Assembly: GCA_009760855.2 (NCBI GenBank)
Contig: WPIO01000018.1
Span: 2,978,001-3,038,000, forward strand
Direction: 5' to 3'
Length of the DNA: 60,000 nt
DNA from: Cristatella mucedo
Taxonomy: Eukaryota > Bryozoa > Phylactolaemata > Cristatellidae
Made by a program: the position numbers and the translations under genes
Part shown: one piece after another, positions 1-11,600 of the stretch
How the letters are laid out: the number at the start of each line of letters is the position of its first letter
Numbering within the stretch: position 1 is the stretch's first letter
Notes under the pieces: model-generated
Databases searched by the model: none
Seen by the model: the letters and a program-made list of their open reading frames with translations, nothing else
Told to the model about the DNA's origin: nothing

Positions 1-2460
1 ATCGGAGGCGTGCTATCAAAGCGAGGTTAATCCAGCCACACGCTTAGGGTGTCCTATGAGCAGTAGTTCGGTTTTATCCTCATTTAATTTCAGGAAGTTT
101 TCCGACATCCAGGATCGAATATCGGCAAGGCAAGCATTCAATTTTGCAGTTGCTGCAGCAGATTCAGTCGGTTTGAATGACAAATACAACTGAGTATCGT
201 CAGCAAAAAGTGATATCCTATTCCATGGGCCTTAGTCACTTTTCCCCGAGGTTGTGTATAAATGGAGAACAGCAAGGGACCGAGTACAGACCCTTGAGGG
301 ACTCCACAGGTGACCCTTCTCATGTGTGAGACCTGACCCCCACACGACACGGATTGAACACGATCGAACAAGTAAGATTTAAACCATGCCAGTGCTTCGT
401 CCGCCAGACCGATCGTTGTTCTTAATCGTTCAAGCAGAACTTCGTGATCAATGGTGTCGAAGGCAGCAGACAGATCTAGCAGAGCTAGGGCAGTGACATT
501 CCCGTCGTCGTTGCCACGTAGAATGTGACTGTTAACACGGAGGAGAGCAGTTTCAGTGGAGTGCAGCCTCTTGAACCCTTATTGAAATGTATCTGACATT
601 CCATTATTTTCAATATGTTCAACCTGCTGCTTAGTAACAATTTTTTCAAGAATCTTTTACAAGAAAGGAAGAAGGGAAACAGGGCGATAGTTTGCGAGGA
701 CCCCTGTGTCTAATCCAGGCTTTTTAAGTATGAGTCTAACGATTGCCGATTTGAAGGACTTGGGAACGACCCCTTTTCCTAGAGAAGCATTAAAAAGCTT
801 GGTTATGGCAGGGCTAAGTTGGTCTGCTAGTGAAGACCACAGAGATGAAGGTATAGGGTCTTCAGGAGACGAGCTCTTTTTGCTTGACCTTATTAAGGTA
901 GCCACGTTGCATGCAGAAACATCGGAGAACCTTGTAAGGAAGGTCACACATTGTGGACCCGCGATTGCTTTAGTCGGAGGGGGCTTAATAGAGGTGCGAA
1001 TGTGCACAATTGTTTCCGTAAAGAAGGCTGAAAACTTTTCGGCTGAGTCCTTAATTTCTGGGGAGTCAGACCTCTCAGTATTGGCCAGTAAATGGTTTAC
1101 TCTCTTATAAATCCATTTAGGGTCCGACTGGCAGGAATTCAGCTTTCGGATGAAAAAAGAAGCCCTGGCCTTTTTAAGCTTTTGAGTGTAAACTCGAAGG
1201 AATTCCTTGAAATCGACTAGATCAGCATCAGACCCCGATTTATTGAAACGACGTTCAAGCCTGCGCTTAACCCGGCGGATCTTTAGGAGTTTTTTGTAAA
1301 TTGAAAGGAATCTCCACGACTTTGAACACGGATAGAATGAACGGGAGCATGCTTGTCAAGAGCACTTCTGAGTGTCATGTTCATTGCATCAGTGAGGGTA
1401 TCGAGGCTTCCGGTCGAGTCTGAATGCAGATCAAGAAGACCTGTATCACAAACAGATTTCAAAAACTTGTCTATGTCAATGCTTTATAAGTTACGTCGTT
1501 TGACGAGTTCGACATTGCCATGTACGTACAAGAGAACAGGAACAGTAAACGAGACTGGAACAGTGATCCGAGAGGGTCGGTGGGCATAGCGTAAGGTCAG
1601 TGGGGAGGACATCCTTAGTGATTACGAGATCAAGAATATGGCCACCTACGTGGGTGGTATGATTAAAGTGTTGGACCAAACCAAAATTGACCAGACAGTC
1701 AAGAAATAAGCGGACCTGGCTGTTGCTAGGGTTGTCAGCGTGAATATTGAAGTCTCCTACAATCAGCAACGGCCTGTCACACACAAATATTTTAGCGGGG
1801 AACTCTGAAAACTCCTCTATAAACAAGTTTAGACAGCCAGAAGGAGGCCGGTATATCACAACAGTGAGAGGCATTGTCTTTGATGAAGAACTAACTGCAA
1901 CCGATTCAAACGATGGCCCATGCGAGAAACTGCACATCTTATAACCAAGCGATTCGCGAATAACAATTGCAACCCCGCCACCAACCTTGTCAGAACGCAT
2001 GGACTGATAGAATGAAAACCCGGGTGGAGTGCTCTCAGAAATACAGCTACTGGAACAAGGCGTCATCCAGGTTTCGGTAAGCAGAAATGCATCTAGCTTC
2101 TCCTGGACCACCTGATCGCGGATAAGTAACCCTTGGTTTTAAGTGAGCGGACATTTAGTAGGCGGAATTTATAGGCTGTCCAACAACTGGGCGACGGCGA
2201 TGAAGTGGCTTGTATTCACGTCGGCGTGTATCCGGCCCAGCAGACACGGGCCCTTCGAATTTGAATTGGACCATGGTAACGGCCATCGGACGACGTTTCA
2301 CGACGTGCTGGGCTACGGCGGGTGGGCTATTATGGCAACAAGTACTATTCAGCGCTTTAAACTTACGAGTCGTTGGTTTGATAGCCGAGCTGTTGATAGG
2401 GCGAACGCAGGATAGGAAGGTTGTCACTGACCCGCTGAAGAAGGCCCGCCGGTAGGTATC
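1..2460 (-). mobile_element. LINE family 1 (CR1/L2-like), 5' two-thirds, cut by window edge
   Basis: Non-LTR retrotransposon read right to left. From about 2460 it shows an N-terminal region, then an AP-type endonuclease (1491-2160), then the start of the reverse transcriptase (657-1007, with KKPGLD and [11 protein letters not shown]), then the RT palm (about 560-138, with GVPQGSVLGPLLFSIYTQP). Sequence before position 1 is missing, so the YADD-to-tail part is incomplete. The frame is broken in several places, for example near 2100, near 1490 and after the GYHF at about 210, so this copy is dead. Other copies of the family lie at 8775, 19975, 42655, 43757, 50985 and 57485. Assignment to CR1/L2 rests on motif order and wording; the exact clade is inference. 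Confidence 0.9.
1491..2160 (-). pseudogene. AP-like endonuclease domain of LINE family 1
   Basis: An open frame of about 206 codons carries the APE-type endonuclease signature in order: LLTETWMTP, then VVIYRPPSG, then LLIVGDFNIHAD, then HILDLVIT, and finally LSDH. In living elements this domain nicks target DNA to prime reverse transcription. A preceding piece at 2142-2100 reads RLLNVRSLKTKGYLSAIR in another frame, the usual start of this domain in L2-type ORF2, so a one-base frameshift separates them. No intact ORF2 links it to the RT. Confidence 0.85.
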
Positions 2461-4856
2461 GACTATTTCACAAGATGCTGAGGAGTCGGTGGTGAGAGAT
2501 CACGTGACCAGAGTGATGACCCGACAAAAGCGAGTGGGACAAAAGCGCGCCGACATAAGCGCAAAAACAAAAGTATTGAGGAATACAGTTTTAATAGATA
2601 TTAGAATTAGAATATTTTATTCCAGAAAATGCATAGCATAAATAACATCGCATTATAATTTGTGCTAGGTAAGAAATATTTTTTGAAATGGTACGCTAAT
2701 ATTAAAAAATGTATTGCCCAATAGTGTTAGCCAACGTTTAATTAAACGCTCAGGTTGTGTGCAGTTCCTTAAAATAGTCTCTGACTAGGACTTTTCCGAC
2801 TTGGGCTGCTGACATTTCGAGCACACACATAGTAGTAACACGAATAATTGCCGTACACTGCGATACAGCTACCTTTTTCACAATGATAGTCAGAACTCTG
2901 CAGTTTTGATTCCAAATATTCCAAACCTAACGGCGTTGCTGGCGCATGGCATTCTCGTGCTACTACCTCCATTGGCCCGGGCCAGTCAGCCTCCGTACAT
3001 GATCAAACTGCGATACAGCTGCCACTGCCACATTTGGCGTTTGGCAATTTCGATTTTATATAATGTTGTAGCAAATAGTGTTTCAAGTTTACTAACCAAA
3101 TTTTATGATATAGCCCAAGCCAATTCTTACACAATGTCCTCCATTAGTTGGACCCGTTCTGCATTTTTTAATTGCTATACAGTTACATATCCAAAAATAG
3201 GCCTCGTCAAACTGACTGCGGTTTCGATTATTTATTATGGAAAACAGTTTTTCAATCATAAACAATCATAATAAAATAAAAATATTCAATAAATAATAAA
3301 ATAAAAATAAAGCGTTATATTGCCAATCGCGGTGTAGTCACTGGGCGTCATAGCGTTAAAACACCCTCACCCAATGTCATGAAATTATGCGGGTAAATCC
3401 GAAACAATTCTATCTACAACGTCTAGCGTGGAATCAAAACAACAGTTTCGCGACGCCTAGTGTGGAAGTGGCAGCTGTTTTGCCGTTCGAATATGTGGGA
3501 GGAGGCTGGCTGGCCCGGGAAGTTGCAGGTCATAGCCTGTGATCTCGCTAGCGTAATCGCACGAGATTTAGCGGACCAAACGGGATCATTGATTGCTGTT
3601 GATTTGCTTTGAGTCGCAATCAAACCTGGTGCTTCGTGAACCGTTGTGCTGAGATGCCAGGTGTATCGCAGTTCGTCTACTTAGGGCTGCCATGTGGGCC
3701 GGGCCGTCACTGGCCATAGCCTGAGACTGTGCAAGGGAAAGAACCAAAAAGCTTAGCAGATTCACTTTGCATACGAATCTCTATAATTTGAAATCAAAAC
3801 CGCCGATGCGTGAAGTTTTTTGTGTGGAAATGGTAGCTGCATCGCCGTTAGAATGCCTAAACAGGCTGGATAAACAGCAGGTTGTTAACAACAACTCGTA
3901 ACACTATTGTGTATAATTAGAAATCAAGCCACCGTGATGAATGGCTGATGCTAAAACTCAAGAGCGTAAGCAACGATTTTCATCAGCAACAACATTTTTT
4001 TAAAATGCGAGGCACTGAAACAAGTTCACTTGGCTAAGGTGTGTTCTCAGCCATGTGCTCGGAAACTTCTTTCTGCAGCCTATTTTAGTGCGTATTTAAA
4101 ATCACTTTGGTCATTTGCACCATCCTCTACAAAAACGCTTACTGAGTTATTTCACCAGTCGCAGGCTCTGTTCTGAAGAATCGGCACACAGAAGTGTATT
4201 TGCACTTAATTCAGTGCAGCCAGAGACCCATTTTCAGATACAAAAGCTGAGCATTAGAGTATGTCGCCAGTGACCTACTTTCAGTGATCAAATGGAATTT
4301 TATAGCTGGTCACACTAAAAATGCTTTCCTCTGATGACACAAACGTCAATAGGGCCAGTGTAAGCCAACACAGTACTAACGCACAAGCCGATAGTGCCCC
4401 AACCCGAGGAATCTAAAAGCTGACGGTAAAAACCGCTCTCTGATATATCATCCATCGCGCTTAAGAAGTCCACTCAGCGTCTCGGGTTTCGTTGGAATGC
4501 TAAGAAATTTACGGGTACTACTCAATCGGCCTCAAAAGCAAGCGTTTGAGCGAACATGACCGCCGAAGCTGAATTATTTCAACAGGCGTCCGGTGATACA
4601 CAACAAGGCAGGACGTGGCTCCTGATTAGTTGAGTAGAATTGCTGCTAGAGCACAATGACTGCGGCGCCGATGCAATGGCTGCGTCGATCGACAAGCCAG
4701 ACTTCACCCTCGACGGCAGAAACATCTTCTGAGACGAGGCCATCAAGCCTGGCAAACGAGGAGGATGCCCTCTAAAAGGTGGCACACAGCAAGATCTCAA
4801 AGTAGCTGGATGTAGCGAGCGAGCTTGGCGACTGAGAGCGGCAGCCCTGGGCACTG
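2461..4856. other. No gene seen; AT-rich spacer with decayed internal repeats
   Basis: I find no exon or element I can name. A loose motif of the form GAAATCAAAAC...GC/TGTGAA recurs near 3425, 3612, 3785 and 3917, with TGGAA-TGG-AGCTG and TGCCGTT boxes in the first and third. A pair reading CTGCGATACAGCT recurs near 2858 and 3007. GACAAAAGCG occurs twice, with a third variant, at 2522-2575. These look like decayed tandem or dispersed repeats. Confidence 0.5.
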
Positions 4857-4862
4857 TTTATT
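4857..4862 (-). terminator. Candidate poly(A) signal for the discoidin-domain gene
   Basis: AATAAA on the minus strand, about 630 bp past the stop codon at 5492. I saw no closer AATAAA, so this is the first candidate. Use is unproven. Confidence 0.2.
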
Positions 4863-5491
4863 GCTCGTAAAGCTCTTATTAAATCAGATCTGAAAGTATC
4901 GTGGAGCTATCAGAGACTACCACGAAAGCTCTGCGTTAGCGTCAAAACTAAGCAATGCAGGTGTACGATTTGATTAGTTAGGAGCCTGCAGCGACTACAG
5001 TACGCAAAATTACGCTTCCTAGCGAGACATCAGTCTTAAGACGGCATCACATCGTTGAGGAGTGCGGAGTGAAAGATTATTGTAATTGTCCATCTTCGCT
5101 TACACTACAGTAAAAGAGCCTTGGCACCTTTTTCGCCGGTTGGAGCAGTAGCTGACGGATGGCCTCCTTCTGGTGTCAAACACATGACCAGCCTCGTGAA
5201 AATGTAGCACCTTAACCCTTAGTTAAGCCCCCCGGACTAGCTTAAAGCACATGAAGGTCTCTAGTAACCCTGCTTCCAGGAGACGAGACAGCCTGGGTAC
5301 TAGTCTGAATTAAAAACAAGTGAACTTGGACAGTCGGACAAGCGTCTATCGGGAAGATGAATTATCAATCGCTACTGCGATGAAACGGCGGTACGTGAAA
5401 GATGCCAATCATCCCGAAATGTCTGAAAACTTGCTTTACTTCACACGTAAATTGTGAGCTCACAGAGTCTTTTGTACAAACGCGGGCGTGA

Positions 5492-5632
5492 TTAGCAGCC
5501 GAGCGCTTCTACTTTTAGCACCGGATCGTTGTGCAAGGCCACTGGATGGATTCTCAGTGCGACTGCTCCATGAATTGGTCGAGGCAGCAGGTTCTCCTTC
5601 ACCGAGACAGGGTCCACGTTGCCTGGTAGTAC
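5492..5632 (-). CDS. Discoidin gene exon 4: domain C-terminus and stop
   Basis: Acceptor CTTTAG at 5638-5633, 46 codons and TAA at 5494-5492. VLPGNVDPVSVKENLLPRPI, then ALRIHPVALHND, then KVEALGC match the family ending (FxGNxDxxTxVxNxLxxPI, xRIxPxxWHN, LRxELxGC). Tryptophan of the usual WHN is leucine here. The protein ends directly on the conserved cysteine, as in many discoidin proteins. Confidence 0.85.
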   Translation of the reverse strand, partial: VLPGNVDPVSVKENLLPRPIHGAVALRIHPVALHNDPVLKVEALGC

Positions 5633-8600
5633 CTAAAGAAGCATCAAACGGTAGAACTTCCGTTTCCTGCGCCAATGATCGGGTGAGCAGCGACAGCGAG
5701 CCGTAAAAATAATGGCTGCAATAATAAAATATTAGGTCACTTCATCTTTCAAGCTTGAAAAGAGCTTCATTTGCTCAGTTTAAGCTTTCAAGCGTACAGA
5801 GAAAACTCGAATACTGTTTTTCTCGACGCATCCGTCATCGTACCAAGTTATGGTACTGCCTGTTATCGTCGGGTTGTCGCAATAAGTGCAAAGCAGGGCG
5901 GCTACATTTACCAGCTTCTTTCCAAAAGGAGCGTAGAATTTAAAGTTTCTTCCATCCCTGCTGAAAGAAATGCTGTAGGTCGAAACAAACTGGACATAAT
6001 CTTCTTTCAGCGGTCTTCCAGAGGTTAAAATCTTGCGGATCTGCAAGTTCATAACCATCGTGTAGTCTCGAGCTCTCCATGTAGTCATTCAAAGAAATTA
6101 TTTCGATAACTACACGGTAGAGCGTCTTACCGTCCGAGCAGCACCAAAATTAAATTGAATGTAGGACGATTCGTGATCGTTAAGTGCAGGTGCCCAGCCA
6201 TTCAAGCCTATGTTGAAGATTCTGGCAGTGGGCGGAAGGTGATGAATATTACCCGGCCAAACTGAGCTGGCTGAGAATGCACTGTCCGGCAGCGGAGCTG
6301 CAATTTGGAGACGGTAGATGGATATCAGTCTGCGACGCAGTTCGTGCAGTTAGAATCTTGCAACGAAACCTTGAAATTGCATAACGACGTTATACGTGAA
6401 GTACCCAAAAGCCTCTTCTTGCAATTATTTCAAAACAGCCCCTTCGAATGGAATCGGCTCTCGGAAAGTGAATGCCCGGAAAATTCCCTATCAGTCTCCA
6501 CTTATTAGTTACTACGGACAGATCTATCGAAACCACAACTGCTCCACTGAAAATTAACAAGGGACTTAAGGGTATCGCTACAACCTTGAACCTTGCTTTA
6601 AATTCAAGCCTTGCTTTCAAGCCTGAGTGAAGTCACAAGTTTAAGCTGGAAACTAATCTTCCCACCTGCCATTGATTACGCTAACTTTAAAGACCTGAAA
6701 GTGCACAATAAAAAAAGTAACTGTAAGAGTAAAAGTAGATCTTCAAAATAAAGTCTTATGAGAACTAAATCTTTATCCCAGCGCATTACCGCTCACTCCA
6801 ATCGAAGAATGACCCAGCGCATATTTAAATGCACAGTCTCATGCTTCCACTAGCGTTCAAATGCAAACAAGTATCATCACAAGGCTACCATGCAACATTT
6901 AATAGGAAGTGACGCAGAGCCTTCCGTTAGTGATGAAATCTTTGGCTAGAAACGTGCCCTGAATCACAATGGTAATAACAATAATAATAAATTAGCATAG
7001 CACCTTCAGACAGCTAAATATCTTTTCATGCAGCTTTACATATGCTGCATGGGAAGATGCCATTAATGTTAGTGATAACGCGAACAGGCGCAGCACGCAG
7101 AGTCGCACAAAGGATAATTTACTGGGATCCGCCGAGTTCTAATGGAAATGAGCTCGCTTTTGGCTTCTAATTAAATGCAATCTATTCACGCAATGGCGCC
7201 ACTTTATAATCTAGTGCAATGCGAAGCTCTTTTTGAAATCGGGAAACAGCTTCGATAAGTGAGCTGGAACAAAAAAAATGAATGGGCCTAAGACTGAGTT
7301 ACACCCAATTGAGTTCGACGCGATGCATTCGATGGGGAGTGCGTGCAGGTGGTTGAGATAGCTGCGCCAATTGTGCAGAAACAAAAAGAGGCAAGTTCAC
7401 CTGTGCGAATGGAAAGCGAATCGGATCAGATGCCTACGTATAGTAGACTTAATTGACGCTAATTTGTCGCAAGCAATGACCGCAGCCAAAAGCAAGCAGC
7501 AGAATCGTGTTGCTTTATGACTAGAAAGCCTGATTATCAAAAAATAGAACTAAAAATAATTCTGCTTGGCTTCATAAATGAACAGTGACTATTTGAAAGA
7601 TTTTGGATTAAATGTCCGCCAATAAAAAATTATTTCCGAGAAATTAGTTGAGACGTTAGAAACTCAAATTTCGTAATGGATGGATTACATTCTATGACGT
7701 GGCATCAAAAGTAGATTCCTACTTCACTGCTCATCGGTCTTATTGTCTCTGCTGAAAGGCACTCACTATTAGTGAGAAACTGTGCTGCAACTATTGGCTG
7801 TCAAGAACGCCACTACTGCGTGAATCAAAAAGATTTTCATCAACCTGAGCATGATTCTGTGGATGAAAATCGACCTTAACGTGACTTAGCTGAAATTCTC
7901 AGGTAGTTGGCAAGCCTGGATTCACTGGGAACCCCGTCTTTTTTAAGGCTTTCTCTTACTCACTCGATGAATCTGCATTAATTTTGCGTACGCTGCGAAA
8001 TTATAAACTTCGCTTCTGGCTCTTTTAAGGCAAGCAGTAATGTTGAGTTCACTCAAGTCTCAGACTCAGATGGATATTCGTCTGTTCTGTTGAGCTTTCA
8101 AAGCGCATTAGTGCACTTTTGGCTTCGTTAGCGAGGGCTCTAAAACGTTACTCTGTAAATCAATCTGCGGACCAGCATACTAAACAGGTGTCACATTAGT
8201 CTTGTAATAATAAAAACCATCATTGCAATCATCACCATAATTTCCACTAAAAGCCAGTGATGTGGTTTGCTGCGCTTGCATTGTGCAAGGCATATTTATT
8301 AGAACAATCCAAATACTGATAATTTATAATGAAAGAGAAAGTTGTGCATAATTCTCGTGCTTTCACCGTTTAGTAGTCTTCAGGTGCAGTTTCCTCAGAC
8401 TTCGTTTATCTCTCTGTGTTTACAGAGTGTTTGTGAATACCCATACTGTGATAAACGATCCCTTAGCGATGGCGACCTGCACAAGAATTTCACATGACAC
8501 TCACGATCCACAATAACTAACTCCTTAGAGAGGCCGAAATTTAGGTTATCTATGATCCAATGGAAAGGAAGTTTTTTCGTTATCTCAGGGAACATAATAT

Positions 8601-11600
8601 TTGAGGTGCTGATTAGGCATTCATTTTGAATTAAAAATATTAACATGTCGTTTGTAATAGTAATAATGCATTTGATATGGCTCCTTCAGAGAACTCTATC
8701 TCTTTCCAGGCTCATTACAATTGCTGCGAAGGAGGCAGATCGAATGGTTAGTGGTAGCATACTCAATGACAACAAGTTTTACTTGTCTAATTGTGTTCAA
8801 TCAGTGTCTTATGAGGGTGAGGTCTCACACACGAGACGGGTCACCTGTGGTGTCCTTCAAGGGTCCGTCTCTTGCTGTTCTCCATTTATACTCAACCCTT
8901 GGAGAAAGCGATTAAGGCCCACGGAATAGGATGTTACTTTTATGCTGACGATACTCAGCCGTATTTGTTATTCAAACCATCGGAATCTGCCAAAGCAACT
9001 AATAAACTGAATGCTTGCCTTGCCGACATTCAATCTTGGACGTCGGAAACTTCTTTGAAACTAAATAACGATAAAACCGACCTGTTGCTCATAGGACACC
9101 CTAAGCGTGTTTCTGGATTAGAAGGCTCTGGTCTTTCTTTTAATAGGCGATACTGTTGTGCGACCATCACCACGTGATCAAAATTTAGGTGTCGTTTTTG
9201 ACAGCTGCCTCAATTTTAAAAAGGTTCATTCGGAAGACTGCTTCTACAGCTAGCCATCACGTCTGATTCCTATCGGAGATTAGGAGCAGTCTTCCACAGT
9301 AGCTTTCAAAAAAATTAATTAGCTTCTTTGCTCTTTCTCGGCTTGATTACTGTAATTTACTTATGGCTGGGATACCAAAGAAAGCAACTAGGCCACTGCA
9401 AATGGCTATGAATATGGCTGCAAGGCTAATTTTCAAGTCCCAGAGGTTCGACCGCGTGTCTCCTTTGTTACAAGAGCTAGGATGGCTGCCGCTTGATCAA
9501 CCGATTCAAAGCAAAGTTCTTAAGCTGACCCACAAGGCCCGCCACGGCTCGGCTCCTCCATACCTATCTATAATGCTGCACCAGTTTCAGCCTCCTCGTG
9601 GCCTCAGGTCCTGTATGGACAATAAATTAGCTGTTCCTGTCTTCAGCTTAAAGGCCGTTGGAGACATAGGCTTTAGCTCTGCAGGTCCTGGACTGTGGAA
9701 CTCTCTTCCACGATTCTTACGCAACGAAAGCTACTGGACCGCTCGTTACCCGGATACAATGACCCATGAGCCTCTACGACGAATGGCAACACAGAGGCCG
9801 AAGTTCGCCCTTGGGTCCAAAAGTCATGTGCGATGCCTGCATTCTTAACGATCTTACGAATCGTGCCTTTCATCAGGGCATCCTCGTCTTTGTCAAACCG
9901 AATGACGATGTCAATATACTCACTACCTCAGCTGCTTCTCTGACTCTACTGTTTTTCCCACTTTCTCTTTGTTGCACGAGATGAAGTCTGTTGGGTACCG
10001 AATGCGTACCGAAAGCCGCTTAGGCTGTAAGTTTGCTATACACAACTCTCATGCGTAACACCCACTTAGTCTTTATGGCTTTGCGGAGTTACAGACACTG
10101 ATGTATAGCATAGCATAACATAACATAACAAGCATAACATGGTTACAGGTGACGTGCACAGGGTCAGCATGAAAATATGGTTAGTGGCAGCATGCACAGT
10201 TTCAGCACTCACAAGCACATAAAGGTCGAATCACAGGGATCCACTAAGTGCTGTGATTTATAGGTGCGTTTTTGTTTCCTTTTAAATGTTGTCGAGTCAG
10301 GACGGAATCGTGACGGAAGTCGAGACTGAGTTTAATGCTTTGGAAGCACACAAATTACCGGCACGGTCTTCAAAGGATTTGAGGTTTGTACGAATTATAG
10401 TAAACAGATTGCGGAAAGCGGATCATCCGATGCTTAACCTGGTAGGGTAGTAGATCTAATAAGTAGGCCTGAGCAAAAATATGGAGGTACTAAAAAGTGA
10501 GTGACAAAACCTCGAAATCAATGCGTTGCTTGACTGGTAGCCAGTGCAGGTCGACGAGAGGTGATGTGATGTGGTAACTGCGACGCTCACGACCGACAAG
10601 CATAGCTGCAGAGTTTTGCACCGGCACTGAGCGCCCGATTGCACAGGCCGGTAGGCTAGCAAGTAGTGAGTTACAGATGTCGAGACGGGATGTCACAAAT
10701 GCATGGACCAACTTGGATGTGGTATCCCTGTCTAAGCAAGCCCAAATTTAGCAATATCATGTAGCCGAAAGTAGGCAGACTTGACTGTGGAGCTGTGGTG
10801 ATTGTTTGACGAAGGTCAATTTGGAACGTGACACCTAGATTTCGTGCCGATTCAACAGGATATATCCTGGAAGGACCGAGTTTGAGCGTTAGCATTTCCC
10901 ATATCTGAATCACACTTGGTTTGTCCATAACTGGTAAGTCGGTTTTGTCATAATTCAATTTAAGAAAAATAGCTGCCGTCCACATGGGGATGTCATCAAT
11001 ACATGCAGCAAGGGAGTTGAAAGAATTATACAGGCTCGAGGGCTGGGAGGGATGAAACCAAAGGCACAACTTAATATAATCTGCATTGAAGTGAAGGCCT
11101 AGATTGTGCTTGGCAATCACATTGGCAAGAGGAAGAGTTTAAACCGTGAAAAGAACAGGACCAAACACGGAGCCCCGAGGAACCCCATTATTCAGAGGTT
11201 CCTCGTACGATCTTTATCTATTTACATCAATATTCTGGAGCCCTCCACTGAGATAGGACCTGAACCATTGCAGTGCCGTGACAGTAATTCCCAGGCGAGA
11301 GAGATGAGAGACGCTCAAGAAGGACGTAGTGATCGATAGTATCCACAGTAGCCAAAAGATCGAGCAAACCAAGAAGAGATAAAGCACCCTAAGGAAAGTG
11401 AGCCTTCATCAAGGTGCTTAACAACCACCTCAAGAGAAGAAATAATGTTTAATTGCTATCCCGATATGAACCTCAGACAAGCATTCCATAGAAGGCGAGT
11501 ATGGCGCTTAGACTAGCAGGCAAAATGAAATCTGACGCCTGTCATGGCCACCGGTTAGTAGGGCTCCTGGATAGTAGCATTCGCTGAATCGTGGACAGCT

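Larger units (their letters stand above)
7067..10085 (+). repeat. Long direct repeat Y, copy 1
   Basis: From TTAGTGATAACGCGAACAG at 7067 onward the sequence runs colinear with 18268-21196 for about 3 kb, with many substitutions and small indels. It includes a shared LINE-2-tail/LINE-1 junction near 8770. Because both copies contain the same junction, the segment was copied after that junction formed. This copy lies within intron 1 of the discoidin gene. It differs from copy 2 by a replaced segment at 9740-9917. Confidence 0.8.

Noticed and set aside
657-1110. Plus-strand ORF of 134 codons at 706-1110
   Set aside because: Antisense of the LINE RT; the minus frame has the RT motifs.
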